A DNA stretch of 64,000 nucleotides from Bacteroidota bacterium. GTDB taxonomy: Bacteria; Bacteroidota; Bacteroidia; Flavobacteriales; Schleiferiaceae. Each line of letters starts with the position of its first letter. Position 1 is the stretch's first letter. Below, in pieces: positions 18,285-26,568 of this stretch. A program made the translations under genes and the position numbers. The stretch lies in contig JANSYJ010000006.1 of NCBI GenBank assembly GCA_024742495.1, positions 1-64,000 on the forward strand. The letters are read 5' to 3'. The notes under the pieces are model-generated. The model did not search any database and was not told the origin of the DNA. It saw nothing but the letters and a program-made list of their open reading frames with translations.

Positions 18285-19457
18285 ATGACCCTTTTCTGGC
18301 AATACCTCTTTTGGATTAGTATGGTGATTATTTTAACACCCTACTTTTTCTATCCGGTGCTCATTCTTTTTCTCGAAAAACTAAAGAGACAAAAGCCGGA
18401 TCCACAAATGGATGAATATCCTAGGGTGGACATAGTTTTTGCGGCATTTAATGAAGAAGCCGTTTTAGAGGAAAAGCTTCAATCCTTAGATGATCTAGAT
18501 TACCCTCGGGAGAAACTAACTTTTAGAATTGGCTCTGATGCCAGCACCGATAAAACCAACGATATACTAAAAGCCTGGCACGCTAGGGATGATCGTTTTC
18601 AACCCTACCTTTTTCGCCAACGATCTGGTAAAAGTCAAATTTTAAACTTCCTCCGCGAAGAGGGAGATTCGGAATTGCTTTTACTAACCGATGCCAATAT
18701 TATTTTTGAACCTGAAGCCTTGCGCTTGATGGTCGAGCATCTGCATTCCCAAGCGAAAGTAGGAGCAGTTGGCGCCGATATTCACTACGGGAAATTTGTA
18801 AAAAAAGGTATTAGCGGACAAGAAGATACTTACCTCCGTTTGGAGAATCGTATTAAGGCCGCCGAAGCCTTACTAGCCGCCTCTCCATTTGGATTAGAAG
18901 GTGGTTGCTATTTAATCCGACGCGAGCTTTTCCCCGAAATTCCACCTCTCTTTTACATGGAGGATTTTTTCACCACCCTACACGTTTTAAATAGCGGTTG
19001 GAAAATTTTATGGAAACCCCAAGCGCGAGTTTGGGAAGATGTAAGCGTTTCCCCAGAAGAGGAATACAAGAGGAAAGTCCGAATCAGCATTGGGAATTTT
19101 CAAAACCTAAAATACTATCGTGGCTTTCTCTTCCGTCGCTTTTGGCCCAAAGGTTTAATGTTTTTAGCGCATAAAGTATTTCGCTGGCTAAGCCCCTTTT
19201 TCTTACTGGTATTGCTTATTAGCGCCCCACAGCTGGTTTTCATACACTGGTTTTATGGTATGATTGCAGGGCTTTATATGGCCTTTATCGGCATGGGCTT
19301 ATTTGGAATCTTACTTTCGCAGAAAAGAAAAGCGGGCTGGTTACAATATCCAGCTCATTTTATAAACATGAACCTTGCGCTGATGGAAGGGTTCTTGAAC
19401 TATATTAAAGGAATAAAGACAAATGCCTGGCAGCCTACCCAAAGAAAACAAGCTTAA
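18285..19457 (+). CDS. Membrane-bound family 2 glycosyltransferase
   Basis: A 390-residue GT-A transferase with an N-terminal membrane anchor (about 5-27) and three C-terminal helices (about 295-370). The catalytic domain shows V-F-A-A-F-N-E-E near 50, the D-A-S-T-D motif at 86-90, L-L-L-T-D-A-N-I near 133 in place of the usual DxD, and a K-R-K-V-R-I-S motif near 262 of processive-type enzymes. It may transfer or polymerise surface sugars with the preceding transferase. It overlaps the following ribBX gene by 35 bases. Confidence 0.88.
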   Translation: MTLFWQYLFWISMVIILTPYFFYPVLILFLEKLKRQKPDPQMDEYPRVDIVFAAFNEEAVLEEKLQSLDDLDYPREKLTFRIGSDASTDKTNDILKAWHARDDRFQPYLFRQRSGKSQILNFLREEGDSELLLLTDANIIFEPEALRLMVEHLHSQAKVGAVGADIHYGKFVKKGISGQEDTYLRLENRIKAAEALLAASPFGLEGGCYLIRRELFPEIPPLFYMEDFFTTLHVLNSGWKILWKPQARVWEDVSVSPEEEYKRKVRISIGNFQNLKYYRGFLFRRFWPKGLMFLAHKVFRWLSPFFLLVLLISAPQLVFIHWFYGMIAGLYMAFIGMGLFGILLSQKRKAGWLQYPAHFINMNLALMEGFLNYIKGIKTNAWQPTQRKQA

Positions 19458-20580
19458 GCTAGATAGCATCGATGAAGCCATTGCCGACATCCGTGCCGGA
19501 AAAGTGGTTATCGTAGTAGATGATGAAGATCGCGAGAATGAAGGTGATTTTGTGGCCGCCGCCGAGATGGTGACGCCAGAAATGATCAACTTTATGACCA
19601 AGGAAGGTCGAGGTTTAATTTGTGCGCCCATGATTGAGGAACGCTGCAAAGACTTGGAGCTGGACCCCATGGTGCGACAGAACACCGACCCCATGCTTAC
19701 CCAGTTTACGGTTTCCGTGGATTTATTGGGAAATGGAGTAACTACAGGAATTTCTGCTGCCGATCGATCTAAAACAATTCAAGCTTTAGTAAACCCCGAA
19801 ACCAAGGCCACGGACCTAAACCGTCCGGGACATATTTTCCCATTAATTGCCAAACCAGGTGGCGTTTTACGTCGGACTGGTCATACCGAAGCGGCAATTG
19901 ATCTCGCACGTTTAGCCGGTAAGGCACCTGCCGGAGTGATTGTGGAAATTATGAATGAAGACGGGACCATGGCGCGTCTTCCTCAACTAAGGACCATTGC
20001 AGATAAGCATAATCTCAAGTTAATTAGCATTGAAGATTTAGTAGCCTACCGTATGGAGGCAGAATCTTTAATTCATTTGGAAGAAGATTTTGAAATTGAT
20101 TCCGAATACGGGGCTTTCCGCCTAAGAGCTTATCGCCAAACCACCAATGATCAGGTACATATCGCATTAACACAAGGGAACTGGGATCGTCAAGAGGCGG
20201 TTTTGGTTCGCATGCACAGTGCCAATGTGGCTCATGATATTTTTGAAATTCTCACTGGCGACAGCGGACATCAGCTAAACTTAGCGATGAAGAAAGTTGC
20301 CGAGGAAGGTCGAGGTGCAGTGGTTTATATGAATCAAGAATCAGTAAGTGGTCGACTTTTAGATCGTATTCGCTCCTACCGTGAAGCTCAACAGAATGGC
20401 GGCTCTTCGCGCCCGGTTAGCTTTAAGCAAGATGCCCGCGACTTTGGTATTGGCGCGCAAATTCTACATCAGCTGGGGATCAGTAAAGTAAAGCTTCTTA
20501 CCAATAATCCGATTAAAAGGGTTGGTATTACCGGCTATGGACTTACCATTACCGAAAATGTAAGTTTACTGGGCGACTAA
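19423..20580 (+). CDS. ribB: RibBX: DHBP synthase with degenerate GTP cyclohydrolase II domain
   Basis: The N-terminal part (about 10-210) is 3,4-dihydroxy-2-butanone-4-phosphate synthase, which makes the four-carbon unit of riboflavin. Its [11 protein letters not shown] motif is at 33-43 and R-T-G-H-T-E-A at 151-157. The C-terminal part (about 215-385) has the GTP cyclohydrolase II fold, including G-A-Q-I-L and L-L-T-N-N-P, but the three zinc cysteines are replaced (N268, G279, S281 by alignment with E. coli RibA) and the R-Q-E-G-R motif reads N-Q-E-S-V. So only the first activity should remain, and a separate RibA is expected elsewhere. Similar ribBX genes are known in Proteobacteria. Confidence 0.9.
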   Translation: MPGSLPKENKLKLDSIDEAIADIRAGKVVIVVDDEDRENEGDFVAAAEMVTPEMINFMTKEGRGLICAPMIEERCKDLELDPMVRQNTDPMLTQFTVSVDLLGNGVTTGISAADRSKTIQALVNPETKATDLNRPGHIFPLIAKPGGVLRRTGHTEAAIDLARLAGKAPAGVIVEIMNEDGTMARLPQLRTIADKHNLKLISIEDLVAYRMEAESLIHLEEDFEIDSEYGAFRLRAYRQTTNDQVHIALTQGNWDRQEAVLVRMHSANVAHDIFEILTGDSGHQLNLAMKKVAEEGRGAVVYMNQESVSGRLLDRIRSYREAQQNGGSSRPVSFKQDARDFGIGAQILHQLGISKVKLLTNNPIKRVGITGYGLTITENVSLLGD

Positions 20581-20884
20581 AATCGGCTTCTTAAAACTGG
20601 CTTTGGGCCTATTTAGTACCGGTGTTTCTTGGCAGCTCTTGCTGATGGAATGGCGACTATAAATGCTGCTTTATTTTTAGCCCGTGACCTCCATGAATGT
20701 GCTTTGCCTTGGCCTTGTGACATTTCAGATAGCAGAGAACTCCCTTTTGGAACGATTCGGCTCCAACTCTAATTCTTGTAGCCATTAAGGAATGATTTGA
20801 ATCACATCGACAAGTGCACTATACTGCACTTAATGGCGGTATTATCAAAATATTCCTTAATATTGACAGAAATAGAGTACTCTA
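20581..20884. promoter_or_regulatory. Intergenic region with hip operators
   Basis: The left two thirds (20581-20800) hold no gene that I can support. The right part has the control region of the hip operon: an inverted repeat AAGTGCA-N6-TGCACTT (20812-20831), a promoter-like TAATATTG (20858-20865, one mismatch to TAnnTTTG), and a 12-bp perfect palindrome TAGAGTACTCTA (20873-20884) ending just before the hipB ATG. Both palindromes are candidate HipB operators; they differ from the E. coli HipB site, so this is inference. Confidence 0.5.
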
Positions 20885-21106
20885 ATGCACTATTCAACAT
20901 TAATTAAGCGCATCAAGTCGCGCAGGGAAATGCTTAAGGTCAATCAAGAAATGTTGGCTGAGTTGGCAGGAGTAAGCCCGCGAACCTTAAAACAGTTTGA
21001 GAGCGGAAAGGGTAATCCAACTTTAAAAACCCTAATCAAATTGGCCGATGCATTAGGCTTAGAAATAGCACTTCAAGTAAAAACCATAGCACATGAGGAA
21101 AGCTAA
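20885..21106 (+). CDS. hipB: HipB-like XRE-family antitoxin/repressor
   Basis: A 73-residue protein consisting almost only of a Cro/C1 helix-turn-helix (about 8-62: R-R-E-M-L-K-V-N-Q-E-M-L-A-E-L-A-G-V-S then T-L-K-Q-F-E-S-G-K-G-N-P). In HipBST systems HipB binds operator DNA and supports neutralisation, while HipS is the main antitoxin. It overlaps hipS by 14 bases. Two palindromes upstream are probable operators, one touching its start codon. Confidence 0.9.
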   Translation: MHYSTLIKRIKSRREMLKVNQEMLAELAGVSPRTLKQFESGKGNPTLKTLIKLADALGLEIALQVKTIAHEES

Positions 21107-21419
21107 GGTGCTCTTTAAAAACGAAGAAGCTGGCCTATTAAGCCAATCAGACCAAGGTGATTTTACTTTTCGCTATCATGATCTTTGGTTCGAGAATAAA
21201 GAAAAACCTGCCATTAGTCTTACGCTACCAAAAATCAAGCAGGAATATAAGGGCCGCTACCTCTTCCCATTTTTTTATAATATGCTTCCTGAAGGGAGCA
21301 ACAAACAAGTGGTCTGTAGGGCGATGAGAATTGATCGCGACGATCATTTTGGCTTGCTGCTCAATACGGCAGGCGAAGACACAATTGGAGCGGTAAGAAT
21401 TGTAAGACTTGATGATTGA
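21093..21419 (+). CDS. hipS: HipS-like antitoxin (HipA N-terminal subdomain as separate protein)
   Basis: A 108-residue protein equivalent to the N-terminal subdomain 1 of HipA (F-K-N-E-E-A-G-L-L near the start, then a region like P-A-I-S-L-T-L-P and L-F-P-F-F-Y-N-M-L-P-E-G at about 61-72). In classical HipA this piece is fused to the kinase. Here it is a complete gene with its own start, between hipB and hipT. In the E. coli O127 HipBST system this subunit inhibits the kinase HipT. Its TGA overlaps the hipT ATG by one base. Confidence 0.85.
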   Translation: MRKAKVLFKNEEAGLLSQSDQGDFTFRYHDLWFENKEKPAISLTLPKIKQEYKGRYLFPFFYNMLPEGSNKQVVCRAMRIDRDDHFGLLLNTAGEDTIGAVRIVRLDD

Positions 21420-22405
21420 TGAAGCCAATTAGCATAACTAACTGCCCGGGTACTTTAAAAGCAGGAAATCAATCTTATTCTGTTACCGCTTTAAAACGCC
21501 TTTTTAATGGAAGGAAGGTAAGTCACATTTTACCTTATAAGTCGCCCGCATCAAACCATATTAGCGAAGAGCTATTCGATGAAAACCGAAAAATAATGTC
21601 CATCTCCGGGGTTCAAGAAAAGTTTTCCTTGCTTTTAGATAAGAATAAATTACGCTTAATCAATAAGGGAGAAACAGGACAATACATACTAAAACCTATT
21701 CCAAATATTAGCAAGAATTCAGAGTATATGCCTGCTAATGAGCATTTGACCATGCAAATTGCCAGACAGGTTTTTAATATTGAGACTGCGGAGAATGCCT
21801 TAATTTTCTTCAGTAATGGAGAGCCCGCCTATATTACAAAGCGATTTGATTTTAAAGATGATGGGACTAAAAGAGCCCAAGAAGATTTTGCGGCCTTAGC
21901 CCAACGAAGCGCCCAAAGTCATGGTGAGCAGTATAAATATCTAGGCAACTACAAGGAGCTATTTGATTTACTAAAAAAATTCGTTCCTGCTTATAATATT
22001 GAAGCGCCCAAACTCCTCAAACTTCTGCTGTTCAACTATCTTTTTTCTAATGGCGATGCCCACTTTAAAAACTTCTCCCTAATTCAAACTGATTTGGGAG
22101 ACTATAAACTTAGTCCAGCCTATGACCTTTTAAATAGCCGTATTCATATTGCCGACAAAGACTTTGCATTAGATGGCGGCTTACTTCCCGAGCTTAAGGG
22201 CAAGGTGCATCAACAATTTTATTCCCTTGGTCAATTGGCGGGCATAAAGGATATAATTATCGATAAGGTCTTCTCCCAAATAAAGGCTAATCAAAATGAT
22301 GTTCTAAGCTTAATCGAAGGTTCCTACTTATCCGAAAGCTTAAAACGCAATTACCGGCAAGCCTATTTAAGTCGATTAAAAAAGCTAAACCGAGACGCAA
22401 GCTAA
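21419..22405 (+). CDS. hipT: HipT-like serine/threonine kinase toxin
   Basis: A 328-residue kinase lacking the HipA N-terminal subdomain, as in HipBST systems. The Gly-rich loop region carries S61-I-S63 followed by G-V-Q-E-K-F, the two-serine motif that is autophosphorylated in HipT. Other landmarks are Y-I-L-K92-P (ATP lysine), N-G-D213-A-H-F-K-N (catalytic loop) and P-A-Y-D236 (metal-binding Asp). HipT of E. coli phosphorylates tryptophanyl-tRNA synthetase; the target here is unknown. A TTG one codon earlier is possible, but the ATG at 21419 gives the usual one-base coupling. Confidence 0.88.
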   Translation: MKPISITNCPGTLKAGNQSYSVTALKRLFNGRKVSHILPYKSPASNHISEELFDENRKIMSISGVQEKFSLLLDKNKLRLINKGETGQYILKPIPNISKNSEYMPANEHLTMQIARQVFNIETAENALIFFSNGEPAYITKRFDFKDDGTKRAQEDFAALAQRSAQSHGEQYKYLGNYKELFDLLKKFVPAYNIEAPKLLKLLLFNYLFSNGDAHFKNFSLIQTDLGDYKLSPAYDLLNSRIHIADKDFALDGGLLPELKGKVHQQFYSLGQLAGIKDIIIDKVFSQIKANQNDVLSLIEGSYLSESLKRNYRQAYLSRLKKLNRDAS

Positions 22406-22418
22406 AAGCATCCAAATC

Positions 22419-22889
22419 ATGAAAAAAAGGCGACAGTACGAAGAAGAGGCTCAAAAACTGGCAAGGGCTATAGATTTAGCCATTGAAGCCTTTGAGAAAG
22501 AATGTCCCCCAGATTTTCAAGCTCAGCATCAAGCCCATCTGATAAGTACTTATGGGGACTGGAAAAGGCAATGTTTAAATCCCGAAGCCGCTTTTAGGAA
22601 TTTGGCTTCACTGAAATACCTAGTCGAAAGTGTTTTCACCTATTTTCAAGAAGCTAGCGGAAATACCGTAGAATATTTTTGGCGCAGGATACAAGAGGAA
22701 GAATTAGACTTTAAAAGAGAAGATAAATTGGCTGCCATCCTCCATCGCGGGCGAATACGAAATCGCCACGAGTATGAATTAGTAATTGATAGAATGCCAC
22801 TGAGTACCGAAGAAGAGCCATCAGTTTCGGACTTAACTAATAAGCTGAATCAGATGCTAGCACAATACGAAAAGACACAGGGGAAGTAA
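22419..22889 (+). CDS. Unknown protein, fourth gene of the hip operon
   Basis: A 156-residue protein that I do not recognise. It is soluble and charged, starts M-K-K-R-R-Q-Y-E-E-E-A and is predicted mostly helical, with aromatic-rich segments (Y-L-V-E-S-V-F-T-Y-F and V-E-Y-F-W-R-R near 70-90) and R-G-R-I-R-N-R-H-E-Y-E near 110-120. It begins 13 bases after the hipT stop on the same strand, so it is probably cotranscribed. It could modulate the toxin or be an unrelated passenger; nothing in the sequence decides. Confidence 0.72.
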   Translation: MKKRRQYEEEAQKLARAIDLAIEAFEKECPPDFQAQHQAHLISTYGDWKRQCLNPEAAFRNLASLKYLVESVFTYFQEASGNTVEYFWRRIQEEELDFKREDKLAAILHRGRIRNRHEYELVIDRMPLSTEEEPSVSDLTNKLNQMLAQYEKTQGK

Positions 22890-23110
22890 GGCATTCTTAG
22901 GTTCTACAGTATAAATAAGGTCTATTAACAATGTGGATAAAAAGAAAAAACGGTTTAGGCATTTAAAATGGAAAAACGGCTTCTTCGATTATTGAAATTT
23001 CACTCCTTTAAACTGAAAGCTCCTCATAGGCAATTCTTTAAAAATGATATTTTTCCTTCGTCTTAGCTTTTAAAATTAGTAGGTTTATGGACTAATCAAA
23101 CAAACAACAA

Positions 23111-23359
23111 ATGGATATTGTAATTACTCTAGTGCTAGGTGGCATTGCTGGCTGGCTAGCGGGAATGATTTTTAAAGGCGGTGGACTCGGGCTAATCGGG
23201 AATATCGTAGTAGGGATAATCGGTGGCTTTGTCGGCTATTGGTTATTTGGAAAATTAGGCATTAGTCTTGGCGATGGATGGCTAGGCACCATTCTTACCA
23301 GTGCAGCAGGAGCAATTGTTATCCTGTTTATCATCAACCTATTTTTTAAGAAAAGATAG
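23111..23359 (+). CDS. GlsB/YeaQ/YmgE-family membrane protein
   Basis: An 82-residue glycine-rich membrane protein with three hydrophobic helices (about 3-20, 27-46, 57-78) and the family pattern G-G-I-A-G-W-L-A-G-M-I near the start and N-I-V-V-G-I-I-G-G-F-V-G in the middle. The family (transglycosylase-associated/GlsB) is linked to general stress responses; its molecular role is unknown. It has its own terminator at 23443-23484 and stands alone. Confidence 0.9.
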   Translation: MDIVITLVLGGIAGWLAGMIFKGGGLGLIGNIVVGIIGGFVGYWLFGKLGISLGDGWLGTILTSAAGAIVILFIINLFFKKR

Positions 23360-23442
23360 CTAAGGGTATGTGGGTCTGCAAGGGGATTTAGCAGACCGTT
23401 TACTTACTCTTTAATCACCAATTGTGATTAGAGCTTTAATTT

Positions 23443-23484
23443 GGAGCTGTTCCGCTTAATACTAAGTGAACAGCTCCTTTTTTT
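23443..23484 (+). terminator. Rho-independent terminator after the GlsB-like gene
   Basis: A perfect 10-bp stem GGAGCTGTTC (23443-23452) with GAACAGCTCC (23468-23477) is followed by seven T. An AT-rich inverted repeat TAATCAC/GTGATTA (23412-23430) precedes it. This is the clearest terminator on the plus strand in the window. Confidence 0.85.
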
Positions 23485-23618
23485 AAACCCTTCATTTAGC
23501 TAAGCGGGCTAATAAATACTACGGGGAGAAAAGGGGATTCAAAAAATGATAGCTTCTATCATTTCGCTAATGCCCTAAATGAATACCTTCGGAAAATCGA
23601 AACAATGAAACTCATAAG

Positions 23619-24059
23619 ATGCGGGAGCTTAGTAGTAATTTAGAGAATCTTTGTTCTAATCTTTCAATGGCGATAAGTTCTCAAAGCGAGGCTGACTTTA
23701 GCTTTAAATCAGAGCCAAGTAAATGGTCTAAAAAGGAAGTATTAGGACATCTAATTGATTCGGGCATCTATAACCTGCAGCGCTTTACCGAAATACAATT
23801 TAAAGAAAAGCCCTACCGTATTCGAAGCTATGCTCAAAACGAATTGGTAAAAGCGCATCGCTATCAAGAGGCCGACACCGGTGAATTAGTAAACCTTTTA
23901 CTCACCCTTAATAAACGTATCTCTGATTTGATGAGAAATCAGAATGATGAAAGTTTAAAATACCAAGTACTAAGCGATGATGCCCAATTTGATTTAGAAT
24001 TCCTTATGCGGGATTATGTGGCACATTTCAAGCATCATTGTCAACAAATAATTAGTTAA
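23619..24059 (+). CDS. DinB-fold protein
   Basis: A 146-residue four-helix-bundle protein of the DinB/YfiT superfamily. The first metal-histidine region is V-L-G-H-L-I-D-S-G near 41-49 after the typical W-S-K-K-E, and the last is H-F-K-H-H near 136-140. Members are often thiol-dependent metal enzymes (bacillithiol or other transferases), but the substrate here is unknown. It starts the accessory run to 30739; the next gene begins four bases after its stop. Confidence 0.8.
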   Translation: MRELSSNLENLCSNLSMAISSQSEADFSFKSEPSKWSKKEVLGHLIDSGIYNLQRFTEIQFKEKPYRIRSYAQNELVKAHRYQEADTGELVNLLLTLNKRISDLMRNQNDESLKYQVLSDDAQFDLEFLMRDYVAHFKHHCQQIIS

Positions 24060-24063
24060 TCCC

Positions 24064-24783
24064 ATGATTCAAAAGGCTTTCTACAAAGGGTTATGGCCCG
24101 CGATAATAATGCTAATGGCCTTTTTTATCACCGCCTCTTGTAATAGAGTTAGTGAAGCGGAAGAAAGCGAAGAACTAAGCTCAGAGGCCATTCCAGAATT
24201 AAGAAAAACGGAAGTTAAAACTATAGCCACCATCGACTATTTGGAGAGGGCTAATAGTTTTGCCGCCTTTGTATTAAAAGACCGATTGCAGTCGCATGAA
24301 TATGAGGCCAATTCAGAAGAAATTAAGCATTTTCAGTTTTTTAGTAAGAAAGGTTTACGACGTATTTATGCCTTTTCCGATCGCGGCTATCCCAAATACT
24401 CCAAGCCCCGCAGCTATGAGCATTTTACTTTATTCTGTTTTCAATATCAAACCGATAATCGCGCCAAGGAAGTATTTAAGCACTTGCGGAAACTTAGTCA
24501 GATTAAGCCCGAAGAAGTCCAAAACTTAGACTCTCTAAGTCGTTGGAAAATTGAATCCTTTTCTATGCTGGCCAAGCCAGGCGGATTTTTAGTACAAAAA
24601 GGCAAATGCTTGTTTAGCTTGGTAAATACTTGCCGGAATACTCCTATTGGCGGTTCTTGGCTAGAATATGAGAATCTCTTCTTGCACTATCTCAATGAAA
24701 ATGAAAAAAGCTTTCAAGTGCTAAATGCCGATTGTGGCTACATGAAGTATTATTTAGAAAGCCGCAGCCCTAAAGGCGAATAA
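24064..24783 (+). CDS. Putative lipoprotein of unknown function
   Basis: A 239-residue protein with an N-terminal hydrophobic stretch (about 10-25) ending in an I-T-A-S-C lipobox near residue 26. The mature part starts with an acidic spacer (E-A-E-E-S-E-E-L-S-S-E) and then a globular domain without known motifs; it holds cysteines near 124, 181, 189 and 223. It probably shares a transcript with the preceding DinB gene, four bases upstream. Function unknown. Confidence 0.7.
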   Translation: MIQKAFYKGLWPAIIMLMAFFITASCNRVSEAEESEELSSEAIPELRKTEVKTIATIDYLERANSFAAFVLKDRLQSHEYEANSEEIKHFQFFSKKGLRRIYAFSDRGYPKYSKPRSYEHFTLFCFQYQTDNRAKEVFKHLRKLSQIKPEEVQNLDSLSRWKIESFSMLAKPGGFLVQKGKCLFSLVNTCRNTPIGGSWLEYENLFLHYLNENEKSFQVLNADCGYMKYYLESRSPKGE

Positions 24784-24827
24784 ACCTATAAGCTGTTATT
24801 AATGAAAAAACTAAGGCTTGATTAAAT

Positions 24828-25406
24828 ATGATTAACCGAATTCTTTTTCTACTGGGCTTAGTCTTTATTCTTGTCGGACAGATTTTACTGGCCCAAGGCA
24901 TCGATTGGGTTTACAGTCAGAAACCGATTGATTTTGCCCATTGGTTCCTACTCATCGGTGCGCTTTGCCTTCTTCCGCAAGTGTTTGATTTTCCTGCAAA
25001 AATCTTTAGCTATATCGGAAAGCCCCTAACCATAATTGGTATAGCCGCTTTTATCGGAATGTGCGTTTTAGATTTCATTTTCTGGAGTTTCCCCAACGAG
25101 GAAGCGCGGCAAGAATTTGCCAATCACATCATTCCGGTTTCTGCAATCTGGAAACCCTTTATCACCATCGGCCCCAGCTCAAAAATATTTAACCTGGGCC
25201 TACTGCTACTCGCCTTAAACTATTGGAAGGAAGCTAAACTGGGACTTGCTTTGGTTTTTCTAGCGGATCTAATCCTTTGGCATCTTATTCCACTTCCTTA
25301 CCGATTAGTATTTGGATATGCCTTTAGCCTAATTGGATTCGCTCTCATTTTTTATAAACTGCATCAAATGAGCGTAGCCAAGCTCGCGGTAAAAAAGGCC
25401 TCCTAG
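24828..25406 (+). CDS. Multi-spanning membrane protein, unknown
   Basis: A 192-residue integral membrane protein with about five or six hydrophobic helices (near 4-24, 35-52, 60-85, 115-130, 135-152, 158-178). It has no known motif. A charged Lys-rich C-terminus should lie in the cytoplasm. It follows the lipoprotein gene on the same strand after 44 bases. I do not recognise the family. Confidence 0.7.
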   Translation: MINRILFLLGLVFILVGQILLAQGIDWVYSQKPIDFAHWFLLIGALCLLPQVFDFPAKIFSYIGKPLTIIGIAAFIGMCVLDFIFWSFPNEEARQEFANHIIPVSAIWKPFITIGPSSKIFNLGLLLLALNYWKEAKLGLALVFLADLILWHLIPLPYRLVFGYAFSLIGFALIFYKLHQMSVAKLAVKKAS

Positions 25407-25474
25407 ACCTAAATCCTCCCGTTTTACTTTGCCTTTATTATCTTTCATCCATTCCATTTAGCAGCTTGCTTGCT

Positions 25475-25482
25475 TACCTTTG
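25475..25482 (+). promoter_or_regulatory. -7 promoter box before the DUF4919-like gene
   Basis: TACCTTTG is a perfect TAnnTTTG match. The predicted transcript start near 25487-25489 makes the TTG at 25487 unlikely as a start codon and favours the ATG at 25502. Confidence 0.5.
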
Positions 25483-25501
25483 ATTTTTGAAAATTCCGAT
25501 T

Positions 25502-26086
25502 ATGAAAAAGCTTTTGGCCCTCCTCTTTATCATGAGCATTAGTGCAAGTTTAATGGCGCAAATCTCTCGTCAAGATGTACTACCTCTCCTAAGCCAATTG
25601 GAAGCAAAAGATTACAAGGAAGCGCATAAAACCGCATCTGAACTTATTACAAAGTTCAATCAAGACTCTTCCTACATTATGGGTATTGTACGCTATGGCT
25701 TTTTATACTCTGGTGCGGCCCTCATTTCCAAAGGAAAAATGAAGTACGAAGAATTACAAATTCACGCCGCTAAGCTTGAGGGCCAATTAATTAGAATGGC
25801 GGTTCATCCCAGTTCCATTGATACTGCCAATGCCGTTTGGAACAGCAATGTGTTTTACAATACCGAAACTGGAACCCATTGTAAAACCGTGAGCACCAAT
25901 GAGGATGGCACTAGCATTTACTTTTTTGAAGACTTTCAATTTGACATGCTCCTGGAGCCCGCGAAATTAAATGGTAAACTCACCCGTTGCGGTGGGCTCC
26001 TAGATAAGATCGAGTTTAATCCAAACGGTTCCACAATTTGGATAATGCGTTTGCACATTTCAAACGCCGATTTGCAAGTGCTCTAA
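25502..26086 (+). CDS. Secreted DUF4919-like protein
   Basis: A 194-residue protein with a signal peptide (about 1-20, L-L-A-L-L-F-I-M-S-I-S-A-S-L-M-A-Q). The mature part begins with helical, tetratricopeptide-like sequence (L-S-Q-L-E-A-K-D-Y-K-E-A-H-K) and continues with a beta-rich end. The family assignment is from recollection of its general pattern and is uncertain. The open frame extends to a TTG at 25487, rejected because of the promoter position. The next gene begins three bases after the stop. Confidence 0.65.
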   Translation: MKKLLALLFIMSISASLMAQISRQDVLPLLSQLEAKDYKEAHKTASELITKFNQDSSYIMGIVRYGFLYSGAALISKGKMKYEELQIHAAKLEGQLIRMAVHPSSIDTANAVWNSNVFYNTETGTHCKTVSTNEDGTSIYFFEDFQFDMLLEPAKLNGKLTRCGGLLDKIEFNPNGSTIWIMRLHISNADLQVL

Positions 26087-26089
26087 ACC

Positions 26090-26563
26090 ATGGTGGAAGC
26101 GAAAATTGTTAATGCCAAAGCCAGAAAACTCATCGGCATTAGCCAAAAAATGAGCCTTAAGCATAATAGCACCACGGAGCTTTGGCGAACCTTCGGCCCC
26201 CATTTGAGTACCATTCGGCATCAAAAAAGTAAAGAACGAATTTCTCTGCAGATTTACCCCAAAAATTACTTTAAGCACTTTAATCCCAACTTGGAATTTG
26301 AAAAGTGGGCTGCGGTTGAAGTCTCAGAATTTTCAGAGCCCAAAGCGAATTTAAATTGCCTCAGCATTCCTGCGGGCCTTCATGCTGTATTTCAGTATCA
26401 GGGCCTGTCCGGCGATCCCAGCATATTTCAATACATCTATGGCGAATGGATCGCTCAATCTGATTATGAACTTGATGAGCGACCACACTTTGAAATATTA
26501 GGCCCCAACTATCGGAATAATGATCCGCTTTCGGAAGAAGAAATCTGGATACCAATTAAATAA
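26090..26563 (+). CDS. GyrI-like small-molecule-binding domain protein
   Basis: A 157-residue stand-alone GyrI/AraC-effector-binding (SOUL-like) domain. Typical features are the opening V-x-A-R-K-L-I-G-I, L-W-R-T-F-G-P-H near 32-39, W-A-A-V-E-V near 73-78, I-P-A-G-L-H-A-V-F-Q-Y near 96-106, and Y-G-E-W-I near 120 with a final P-x-F-E-I-L-G pattern. Such domains bind hydrophobic ligands and can hydrolyse some electrophiles. No DNA-binding domain is attached. It follows the secreted gene by three bases and precedes the S41-like peptidase by five. Confidence 0.85.
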   Translation: MVEAKIVNAKARKLIGISQKMSLKHNSTTELWRTFGPHLSTIRHQKSKERISLQIYPKNYFKHFNPNLEFEKWAAVEVSEFSEPKANLNCLSIPAGLHAVFQYQGLSGDPSIFQYIYGEWIAQSDYELDERPHFEILGPNYRNNDPLSEEEIWIPIK

Positions 26564-26568
26564 TTAAG

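Noticed and set aside
21093-22405. HipA gene broken by a frameshift
   Set aside because: Both pieces have their own ATG with a coupled TGATG junction, both have normal HipS and HipT lengths, and the S-I-S motif is that of HipT; this is a true split system.
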